Below are positions 1 through 5,989 of a DNA stretch of 7,629 bases, piece after piece. Location of the stretch: the NCBI GenBank assembly GCA_934500855.1, contig CAKSUH010000071.1:1-7629 (forward strand), read 5' to 3'. The stretch comes from an uncultured Eubacteriales bacterium (GTDB lineage: Bacteria > Bacillota > Clostridia > Oscillospirales > CAG-272). Position 1 is the first letter of the stretch, and the number at the start of each line of letters is the position of its first letter. A program made the translations under genes and the position numbers. The notes beneath the pieces were generated by a model that worked only from the letters and a program-made list of their open reading frames with translations, did not search any database and was not told where the DNA came from.

Positions 1-794
1 ATTACAATCTCACCGACAGTTCCGTCGAACAGTGCCCCCAGCACATAGCAGGGCTTGCCCGACGGAAGCGCCAATGTCAGATTCCGATGCTCATGCCCCG
101 CGAAAACCGCCCGAATCTGCGGTTCTTCGTCGAGATAACGCGTCAGACGGCGGGTCATGGCAATCGTCTCCTCATCCGCTTCCAGACCCGCGTGCTCGGG
201 GGTGTGGTTCAGCTCGGGTGAGGTCAGCGGCACATGACAGAAAATCACACAGGGATACCCGCGCGCGACCTCCCGCTTCAGCTTCTCCAACTGCCCCGGA
301 TACCAAATGTACAGCCCATTCTCCATGGTAATCAGGTTGACCCCACCCACCACGCGGCTCTCAAAGGTCATATCCCCACGAAATGCCGCCTGTACCCTGT
401 CGTAAAAGGCGGCGCGGTTGGAGAAACGGTCGGGCAGTCCCACACGCGGTGTGAATTCATGGTTGCCCGCACAGAAAAGGTAATCGTATGGAGCAAGAAC
501 TTCCTGCGCCGTCTCGAGGTTGCCGTGCGTCACGAAATCCAACACATCGCCCGTGATGACCGTTGCGTCAAACTGCCGCCCGTACTCCATCGCTTCACGG
601 AGCAGACCCGGCAGCTTTGCTTCGTCGTCCGCATTCGTCTCGCCCTGAAAGACCGCCCGCCGTCCGCGCGCGTGGTGCTTCATCGAGTCGCCGTCCGCGT
701 CATCCGCCAAGGACAGGTGGATGTCGGTCAGGTGCAGGACCCGCACGGGGTTCGGCAATCCGAGGTGCAGTTCCGTTTTCCTTGTTTTCAGCAT
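1..794 (-). CDS. Calcineurin-like metallophosphoesterase, 3' end cut off by window
   Basis: Reading the minus strand from ATG at 794 gives 264 codons with no stop up to the window edge, so the C-terminus is missing. All signature motifs of the binuclear-metal calcineurin-like phosphoesterase fold are seen in order: LTDIH (D24, H26), TGD (D83), GNHE (N111, H112), the isolated His in FCHVPL (H187) and GHEH (H234, H236). The family hydrolyses phosphomonoesters or phosphodiesters using two metal ions; the substrate cannot be told from sequence. There is no signal peptide or membrane segment, so the enzyme is probably cytoplasmic. The start is supported by GGAGGGG at 806-800, about 5-7 nt upstream. 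The first 7 nt (ATGCTGA) overlap the end of the upstream TIM-barrel gene, implying translational coupling and joint function. Since the GHEH motif is already passed, probably only a short tail is lost. Function as a phosphoesterase is confident; the pathway is not. Confidence 0.9.
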   Translation of the reverse strand, partial: MLKTRKTELHLGLPNPVRVLHLTDIHLSLADDADGDSMKHHARGRRAVFQGETNADDEAKLPGLLREAMEYGRQFDATVITGDVLDFVTHGNLETAQEVLAPYDYLFCAGNHEFTPRVGLPDRFSNRAAFYDRVQAAFRGDMTFESRVVGGVNLITMENGLYIWYPGQLEKLKREVARGYPCVIFCHVPLTSPELNHTPEHAGLEADEETIAMTRRLTRYLDEEPQIRAVFAGHEHRNLTLALPSGKPCYVLGALFDGTVGEIV

Positions 795-1690
795 TCCGTC
801 CCCTCCGCCATTCCGATGAGATAATGCCCGACATCCGCCATGTAGCGCGCGCCGATTGGGACAAAGCCGTCGGGTGCGCCGCGCATGAATTCGGTTGTGG
901 TCTCGTAGGTAAAGTCCCCCGTGTAGCCGATCTCCTTCAGCGCCCGCATGATCTCGCCCCACCTGAGCCGTCCCTCGAACGGGATGTTGTGCAGGTCGCG
1001 GCGGTAATCGTTGTCGTGTACATGGAGTGCCGCAAGGCGGTCATGCCCGAGGATGCGGATCACATCCTGCACTTCATCGCGCTGTTCGGCGGGAAGCCCG
1101 ATGTGACCGAGGTCAAGGCAGGCTTTCATGTAGTCGCTGTCAAGCGTGTCGATGTAGCGCACGAATTCCGCCGCCTGCGAGCAGGTATCATGCACAATGA
1201 CCTTGTGCCTGCCGTCCTCCGCCCACATATTTTCAATGCCCATCACGATGTCGCAATCGCGGCAGACGGGAATCAGCGAGCGGTAGAACTCCATATTCCG
1301 CGCAAAGATTTCCTCCTCATGCCCGCGATACGGGAAATGGTGCAGCGGATGCATGACCACGATCTTTGCGCCGAGCAGAGCCGAAACCTCCACCGAGCGG
1401 CACAGGCGCGGATAGACGACCTCACGGTAGGAGGTCTCGTCCGCCCAGAGTTTATATGCGAAGGTGAAGGGCGCATGGGTCTGATTGATCGGGATTCCGA
1501 CCGCCTCGGCGGTTTTGCGGATTTCCTCCGCTTTTGCGCGGTAATCGTGACCGCAGAGCGGCGACGAATCGCTCACCATCTCGGAAAGCGCGTAATCCAC
1601 CGCATCGAACCCCGCATTTTTGTAGATTTCCGCCCCCTTCGCAAACGGAAACCGATAGAACAGATTTTCAACATTTACAGATAGCTTCAT
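788..1690 (-). CDS. Sugar phosphate isomerase/epimerase-like TIM-barrel protein (xylose isomerase-like / AP endonuclease 2 family)
   Basis: A 300-residue soluble protein, the normal length for xylose-isomerase-like TIM barrels. Strand-end motifs of this fold occur in order: THAPF (71-75), VVMHP (111-115), GIEN (151-154, E153 a likely metal ligand), CLDLGH (191-196, D193 and H196), LHVHDND (222-228) and FTYE (260-263, E263 a likely ligand). The segment HNIPFEGRLRWGEI (234-247) before the last strands is very typical of the family. Members isomerise or epimerise sugars and inositols, or cleave abasic DNA (endonuclease IV), using divalent metals; here the sugar role is favoured but the substrate is unknown. 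No export signal, so cytoplasmic. The start is ATG at 1690, preceded by GGGAGGT with a 9-nt spacer; a TTG at 1711 is in frame but lies in the terminator U-tract and upstream of this site, so it is rejected. The stop codon overlaps the start of the metallophosphoesterase gene. Transcription must enter through the terminator hairpin immediately upstream. Confidence 0.85.
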   Translation of the reverse strand: MKLSVNVENLFYRFPFAKGAEIYKNAGFDAVDYALSEMVSDSSPLCGHDYRAKAEEIRKTAEAVGIPINQTHAPFTFAYKLWADETSYREVVYPRLCRSVEVSALLGAKIVVMHPLHHFPYRGHEEEIFARNMEFYRSLIPVCRDCDIVMGIENMWAEDGRHKVIVHDTCSQAAEFVRYIDTLDSDYMKACLDLGHIGLPAEQRDEVQDVIRILGHDRLAALHVHDNDYRRDLHNIPFEGRLRWGEIMRALKEIGYTGDFTYETTTEFMRGAPDGFVPIGARYMADVGHYLIGMAEGTEC

Positions 1691-1698
1691 TTGAAGAT

Positions 1699-1709
1699 AC
1701 CTCCCCCCC
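1699..1709 (-). promoter_or_regulatory. Ribosome binding site of the TIM-barrel gene, abutting the terminator
   Basis: On the minus strand a run of seven G continues into AGGT, giving a GGAGG core at 1704-1700 and 9 nt to ATG 1690. It fixes the start of the TIM-barrel gene. The G-run begins at the base right after the six-T tract of the terminator (1715-1710), so no promoter can fit between them. Confidence 0.8.
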
Positions 1710-1747
1710 AAAAAAGAATGCGGCGGAGCGCCGAAGCGCTCCGCCGC
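1710..1747 (-). terminator. Rho-independent terminator, 12-bp perfect stem with UUCG tetraloop
   Basis: Bases 1720-1731 and 1736-1747 are perfect reverse complements (12 bp, ten G-C or C-G pairs at least). Read on the minus strand, the 4-nt loop is TTCG closed by C-G, the very stable cUUCGg tetraloop. The stem is followed by ATTC and then six T. There is no T-run on the plus-strand side, so it is directional. It lies 35 nt after the stop of the microprotein gene and should end the transcript from the solute-binding-protein operon. It also lies directly upstream of the next ribosome binding site, so read-through or regulated termination may feed the TIM-barrel and phosphoesterase genes. Confidence 0.9.
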
Positions 1748-1782
1748 GGTTGGTCAGAACAAATACGCAGAAACCGATGCCG

Positions 1783-1923
1783 TCAGGTGATTTTGAACAG
1801 GTCATCAAAATCGACGCTCTTGACTTTTTGAATCGAATTGTCCTCTTTCGTCGAAAGGGTCAGAATATCCGCGCAGGACAGCTCAAACACAACGCAGGTT
1901 GCGGAAAGATACTGTTTTTTCAT
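1783..1923 (-). CDS. 46-residue microprotein, unrecognised family
   Basis: ATG at 1923 follows TAAGGAGG with an 8-nt spacer, one of the best ribosome binding sites in the window, so translation is well supported despite the size. A longer in-frame reading starting at 1971 would run back into the GLUG gene and lacks such a site. The product has a basic start (MKK), a mildly hydrophobic stretch with two cysteines (C10, C17), the segment CADILTLS (17-24), a charged linker (TKEDNS) and an acidic/aromatic end VDFDDLFKIT (37-46). There is no signal peptide or clear membrane helix. I do not recognise a named family; from memory, Clostridia genomes hold many 45-60 residue proteins beginning MKKxY with a D-[IV]-[LI]-T-x-S segment, and this one fits that look, but I cannot verify it here. 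It is the last gene before the terminator, 13 nt behind the secreted GLUG protein, suggesting a role linked to it. No modification enzymes are nearby. Confidence 0.75.
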   Translation of the reverse strand: MKKQYLSATCVVFELSCADILTLSTKEDNSIQKVKSVDFDDLFKIT

Positions 1924-1931
1924 GATTCGAA

Positions 1932-1939
1932 CCTCCTTA
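1932..1939 (-). promoter_or_regulatory. Ribosome binding site of the microprotein, fused to the stop codon of the GLUG gene
   Basis: On the minus strand TAAGGAGG combines the TAA stop of the GLUG gene (1939-1937) with a near-consensus Shine-Dalgarno, 8 nt before ATG 1923. Ribosomes ending the GLUG gene sit on this site, which suggests translational coupling. Confidence 0.8.
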
Positions 1940-4027
1940 TTGTGCGGCGGGTGCGGAGACGGAAACCGCATAGCCCGCGTTGTAATAGGTGTTGCCTTTG
2001 CTGTCGGTCACCGAGGCACAGATATCAAAGGAAATGTTCGTATAGTTCTCGGAAATCGCGCCGATGTCGAGCACAATCCAGACATAGCCTTCCGCAGGAG
2101 TTGCGGGCGAGGTCACGCCGTCAAGTGTTTCAAGCAGGGCGGAATAGCAGACCGTGATCGCCTCTTTCCTGAGCGCGGAAATTTTGGTGTTTCCTTCCGC
2201 ATCGGTGTAGGTGGCAACCAGACGGAACTCCGCCGCGCTCCAATCAGAACCTTTGATCTCTGCCGCAAAGCGCACACCGTACTTGCCGTCGCTTGCCGCA
2301 GTGGTCTGATAGTAAAGCGCTTTCACATTCTCGGCGCTCGCCGTCCCAACGGTTTTCATCGGCATTTTCCAATTGCCTGCGATGTCACCAAAAGCGGTAT
2401 CGGCGGTATAAGGCGCTTTTTTCAGCCATTCGGTGACGGCGCCCGAGAACTGCACATTCATCATGTTGTTGAAAACGGCGTTCCCCTGCTTGCGGTCTCC
2501 GAGAACCCAGGAATCGGTTTCAAACATCCGGAATGCGCCAAGCAGTTCCGCCTCGGTATCAATCCAGACCGCTTTGGTCAGGTTCGCGGCATCAATCCAC
2601 GAAAGGTCCGCCTTGAGGAAATCGGGATTCGCATAAGCCTTTGCGTTCTTCAGGACGGGATAGCTTCCCTCGCGGGCTTCCCAAACCGTCGCGTCAAAGT
2701 CTGCAGGCAGGTTGCCGTTCTCCGTGAGACCGGTTGTTTCGGTTGCGCCCGTTTTCAGAAGCGCCTTGTAAGTGCCGTAGCAGTTTGTAAAGGTAGCGGT
2801 GGGATTACCGTAGACAAGTCCCATTTTCAGAGAACCGTCCGAGCGGCAGGAGGCAACGCCCGTGTTCAGGCAATTCGTAAAGGTCGGTTTGGCATCATTT
2901 GACGGCTGATAACCGAGGACCGCCGCCTTTGCGTCACCGCCGCCACTGACGACCATGCCGTCGAACTGACAGTTCGTAAATTTGTTTGCATTCTTGCCGG
3001 GCGTGGAATACAGCGCGCCAAGGAATCCGCCGACACGCTGATACCCTTTCAGAGTAGAAGAAACATAGCAGTTTTCCATCACGATAGCGGCTTTACTTGC
3101 TGCCCAACGCGCCGCGCCGAGAATACCGCCCACTCCGTGCGTACCGCTTGCATCCGCAACGCCCGTGGTGGCGCCGCTGATATCTCCGGTTACGATGCAA
3201 CTTTTGAAAGTTGCAACCCCTTCGCTGATTCCGACAATGCCGCCGAAGGTCTCCATCTTTGTCGTGCTGTCCTTGCACCCGATCGTTCCGGTAAACACAC
3301 AGTTTTCAAACAGATTTCCGATTCCGTCGGTGGCATTAAAGGAAGTTCCGAACAATCCGCCCGCACAGGTCCATCCCCATGCGGTTGTCGCGGTCATGGT
3401 AATCTTTGCATCCGAGGTCAGATTACTGAATTTTGCGGCAACACCCGCCGTGCCGACGAACGAACCCGTTCTGCCGTAGCCCGACTCGATAACCGCATTT
3501 TTCAGCGTCAGATTCGCCATCAGCGGTCCGCGATAGAGACCGAACAGACCCACGCAATATTGCGAAGTCGAACCGTCTTTCACGGTCAGATTGGAAATAA
3601 CCGCATTGCTCCCGTCCGCCTTTTTTCCGACAAACGATCCCGCAAAAGCGTAAGTTGCGCTGTACGCCTTCCCGTTTTTGCCGATCATTGTCCAGCTCTT
3701 CCCGCCGAGGTCCACATCGGCAGTCAGGTATACTGTAACATTCGCAAAGCTGTCGCCCTTGTAGGCGTTGACCAACTTTGCTAAGCCCGCCAACTGCTCG
3801 GCAGTGCTGATTTCATAGGTCTTGGCGTCCTCCGCGGTGTAGCCGGTGACCTTGTACTTCTTGCCGTCGATTTCCGCACCGCTGTCGGCGGTGTCGCACC
3901 ATGACACATCATAGGAAGTTCCGTCCCATGCGGTCGTTTCACCCTCGGCGGTTGCGAGGACCGCAAATGCGGGAACCGTGCAGACAAGCATTGCAAGAAT
4001 CAAAAGAACAGATAAAAACCGTTTCAT
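1937..4027 (-). CDS. Secreted GLUG-repeat solenoid protein
   Basis: A 696-residue protein with a Sec signal peptide: basic MKR, hydrophobic core to about residue 18, and likely cleavage after AFA (22) or ATA (27). There is no lipobox, LPXTG or C-terminal membrane helix, so it is probably released or held non-covalently. Residues 72-116 (STAEQLAGLAKLVN, then LTADVDLGG and W112) match the opening of GLUG-repeat surface proteins. From about 128 to 420 come repeated coils with VGLFG/GGLFG/GGIVG/GGILG/GGFLG turns and six [NS]C elements (C243, C277, C320, C353, C386, C416), expected to form a right-handed beta solenoid. Residues 465-560 are an unrecognised region; about 568-690 form a separate C-terminal domain with YGVRFAAEI at 583-591. 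GLUG proteins occur in surface, adhesive and degradative proteins; no catalytic motif is visible, so ligand binding or adhesion is the likely role. ATG 4027 has a weak site, AAAGG 7 nt upstream; a TTG two codons earlier is less likely. It follows the MBL gene by 33 nt. Confidence 0.88.
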   Translation of the reverse strand: MKRFLSVLLILAMLVCTVPAFAVLATAEGETTAWDGTSYDVSWCDTADSGAEIDGKKYKVTGYTAEDAKTYEISTAEQLAGLAKLVNAYKGDSFANVTVYLTADVDLGGKSWTMIGKNGKAYSATYAFAGSFVGKKADGSNAVISNLTVKDGSTSQYCVGLFGLYRGPLMANLTLKNAVIESGYGRTGSFVGTAGVAAKFSNLTSDAKITMTATTAWGWTCAGGLFGTSFNATDGIGNLFENCVFTGTIGCKDSTTKMETFGGIVGISEGVATFKSCIVTGDISGATTGVADASGTHGVGGILGAARWAASKAAIVMENCYVSSTLKGYQRVGGFLGALYSTPGKNANKFTNCQFDGMVVSGGGDAKAAVLGYQPSNDAKPTFTNCLNTGVASCRSDGSLKMGLVYGNPTATFTNCYGTYKALLKTGATETTGLTENGNLPADFDATVWEAREGSYPVLKNAKAYANPDFLKADLSWIDAANLTKAVWIDTEAELLGAFRMFETDSWVLGDRKQGNAVFNNMMNVQFSGAVTEWLKKAPYTADTAFGDIAGNWKMPMKTVGTASAENVKALYYQTTAASDGKYGVRFAAEIKGSDWSAAEFRLVATYTDAEGNTKISALRKEAITVCYSALLETLDGVTSPATPAEGYVWIVLDIGAISENYTNISFDICASVTDSKGNTYYNAGYAVSVSAPAAQ

Positions 4028-4041
4028 GTTCAAGCCTTTCC

Positions 4042-4056
4042 GCCGCTTTTCGCGGC
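4042..4056 (-). other. Small hairpin ahead of the GLUG gene ribosome binding site
   Basis: On the minus strand GCCGC-GAAAA-GCGGC forms a 5-bp stem with a 5-nt loop in the 33-nt gap between the MBL and GLUG genes, ending 2 nt before the weak GGAAAGG ribosome binding site. There is no following T-run, so it is not a terminator. It could mark an RNA processing or stabilising site, or be chance in GC-rich DNA. Confidence 0.3.
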
Positions 4057-4060
4057 TCTT

Positions 4061-5989
4061 TTAAGATTTTTTGGTCAAACCGTGGTCGCGCAGTTCAAAG
4101 ACCGTGTTCTCACCTCCCGCAAGGTAGATTCCGTTCATACCGATGTTGTCCATCATCCATTTGTTGTGCTTGGCATCGCGCTCGTCACGCGTCCGGCAGG
4201 CGGCAGGATCGGTGTTCCGATTCACCAATGTGCAGGGGTAATTGTACTTCCATGTTCCTGCCGGCCAAAGCGCCGCCGTTGCGCCGATGTTTTCATACAG
4301 GCTATCGCCGTGCCCCACGCCCTCAATGCCGTGGTGCGACACCTGCACGATATCTGACTTCAGCGTTTCCCCGCTGTACAGCTTATCAATGACCTCCGCC
4401 TCGCAAGGGTAGCAATCGCCGAGAATCATCAGCCGTGTGCCGTCCTCGGTCTCGATCTGAAAGACCAGACTGGTGTCGTTGAATTTCAGATTCTTCGGCA
4501 GATCGGGTTCCAGAAGCTCCATATTGAAGAGCATCCGAACCGTCAGGTCCGCAATCCTGTAGACCTGCCCCGCGTGCGCCGTGACCGTCGGAACGCTCCC
4601 GTAATACTTTGCCGCCGCCTGAACAACCGCCGTGCGTTGGTCTCCCCAACCTGTGAGAATCGACGACACGGGGAAATTGTAAATCAGCTGTCCAACGGTG
4701 ACTGTCTTTCCGTACTTCTCCGCAAATTTGATGAACGCGCCCACATGGTCGATATCCGCGTGGGTGAAAATCCATGCCGCAACCCGAGGCTCCTGCCCCT
4801 CGGCGGTCTGCGCCTTCATCGTATTGTAAATGCGGTCTGCATCCTCAAAGCCTCTCTTGGTCGGGTCGTTCCGGTATTCCTCGGACTCCATGTAAATGCC
4901 CAACCGATCGCTGCTCTCGTCGTCCGCAACGCCGTAGCCGCCGTCAATCAGCAGAAACCGCCCGTCCCGCAGACGGATGACATAACCCATTCCGCCCGAG
5001 TCACGGGACAGCTTTTTCCTATCATCGGCAGACAGGCTCCCTCCGATCGCATTCTCGCAAAGCGAATTCACGATTTCGGGGTCATTGCTGTAAAGCCCGA
5101 GTTGGGTCAGGAGCGGCACATCGTAAATCGCCGTGTAGCTGTCCTCGATGGCGGGAAGCTGACCCTCCTTTTTGTAAGGGTCGACAAACAGGCAAAGCCG
5201 CCCGATTCCCGCAAAGCGGCTGACCTGCACGGAGCAGACACCGTTGATGTAGGTTCTGTGGCGGTTGCCCTCCTGCGTATTCTCCTGCCGCAGGGTATAC
5301 CCCGCCGCCGCAAGCTTTTCGCAGTACGCCTCAAACGCCGCCTCGCTCGTATCGCTGAAAAGAATCTGAAGGCTGTCGTGGCTTTCCTCGATGATTTCAA
5401 GCTTCTGTCCCTCGGCAATCGGCAGTTGTGCCTTTGCGAGCGTGGAAGAGGAATAATAGCGTTCGGAGAAATCCGCCGCAAGGGTCAGATTCCTGTCCTC
5501 CATGCGCGAGATTGCCAGTCGCAGTTTCGTCACCGCCTCGGTCACCGACGCCTTTTCCAACGAGGAAATGACCAGCTTGTTTCCGATGACCCGCACCGTG
5601 CAGACCGAATAGTCGTTCAACTCGTCATATGCCTGTCTGCTTTCGTCGCAGTCCATACGCCCGAGCAGGATTTCCGCCCGCGTGCTGTCGGTTGCCTTGC
5701 CCGCCGTGCGCCTTTCGGTGTTGACCTCCTCCGTCCCCGCCGCCGTACCGATGGCTTTTGCCAATCGCTCCGCCTCGGTTGCATAGGAAAGCTCCGAATA
5801 CACCACGGGAATTGCCTTCCCGTTCCGCAGAAGCGAGAAGCCTTCGGTCGGCGCGTTGGGTTCGGTATGCCGTTCGGTTGTCCGTTCCGCAGTCCCTGTT
5901 CCCGCGCCGTTTCCGCCGCCCGCGCAGGACGCGAGCAGCAGAAGCGCGGCAAGGGCGGACAGAACCGTCCGTTTCAGAATCCGTTTCAT
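4061..5989 (-). CDS. Lipoprotein with ComEC-like metallo-beta-lactamase-fold domain
   Basis: A 642-residue protein starting with a lipoprotein signal: MKR, hydrophobic core and lipobox LASC (19-22, C22 lipidated), then a Gly/Thr-rich linker to about 48. Residues 50-170 resemble the small alpha/beta domain placed before many Clostridia carbohydrate-active proteins (EILLGR at 106-111, VRVIGNKLVISS at 132-143), similar in style to alpha-glucuronidase N-terminal domains; this is judged by eye. Residues 195-275 form another small unrecognised domain. The C-terminal half (about 330-637) is an MBL fold: LLIDGG (346-351), THADIDH (409-415), GDC (524-526) and SHHG (551-554). The HxDxDH form of the metal motif together with GD and SHHG matches the ComEC/Rec2 type rather than classical beta-lactamases. 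It should sit on the outer face of the membrane; substrate unknown, perhaps a phosphodiester or ester in a polymer. ATG 5989 overlaps the stop of the solute-binding-protein gene (ATGA), with AAGGA at 6004-6000. Confidence 0.88.
   Translation of the reverse strand: MKRILKRTVLSALAALLLLASCAGGGNGAGTGTAERTTERHTEPNAPTEGFSLLRNGKAIPVVYSELSYATEAERLAKAIGTAAGTEEVNTERRTAGKATDSTRAEILLGRMDCDESRQAYDELNDYSVCTVRVIGNKLVISSLEKASVTEAVTKLRLAISRMEDRNLTLAADFSERYYSSSTLAKAQLPIAEGQKLEIIEESHDSLQILFSDTSEAAFEAYCEKLAAAGYTLRQENTQEGNRHRTYINGVCSVQVSRFAGIGRLCLFVDPYKKEGQLPAIEDSYTAIYDVPLLTQLGLYSNDPEIVNSLCENAIGGSLSADDRKKLSRDSGGMGYVIRLRDGRFLLIDGGYGVADDESSDRLGIYMESEEYRNDPTKRGFEDADRIYNTMKAQTAEGQEPRVAAWIFTHADIDHVGAFIKFAEKYGKTVTVGQLIYNFPVSSILTGWGDQRTAVVQAAAKYYGSVPTVTAHAGQVYRIADLTVRMLFNMELLEPDLPKNLKFNDTSLVFQIETEDGTRLMILGDCYPCEAEVIDKLYSGETLKSDIVQVSHHGIEGVGHGDSLYENIGATAALWPAGTWKYNYPCTLVNRNTDPAACRTRDERDAKHNKWMMDNIGMNGIYLAGGENTVFELRDHGLTKKS

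Noticed and set aside
563..1684. Plus-strand open frames of 196 and 373 codons opposite the phosphoesterase and TIM-barrel genes
   Set aside because: The minus strand carries complete motif sets for both enzymes; the plus-strand products show no recognisable domain.
1691..1711. N-terminal extension of the TIM-barrel protein from TTG 1711
   Set aside because: It would translate the terminator end and the ribosome binding site itself; ATG 1690 has proper spacing and matches the family N-terminus.
1748..1790. Promoter between the microprotein stop and the terminator (CTGACG / TATTTG)
   Set aside because: Both boxes match only about four of six bases and the spacer is 15 nt; too weak to call, though some upstream promoter for the TIM-barrel gene remains possible.
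1783..1923. Microprotein as a RiPP precursor or sliding-clamp-binding peptide (DFDDLF end)
   Set aside because: No radical SAM, lanthionine or protease gene is nearby, and the clamp-binding consensus needs Q and L at positions that are F and D here.
1838..2902. Plus-strand open frame of about 354 codons opposite the GLUG gene
   Set aside because: Shadow of the GLUG gene; product is Arg/Gly-rich without motifs.
4061..5989. MBL lipoprotein as a beta-lactam resistance enzyme or as ComEC itself
   Set aside because: The metal motif is HxDxDH with GD and SHHG, not the beta-lactamase HxHxDH set, and there are no channel membrane helices for DNA uptake.
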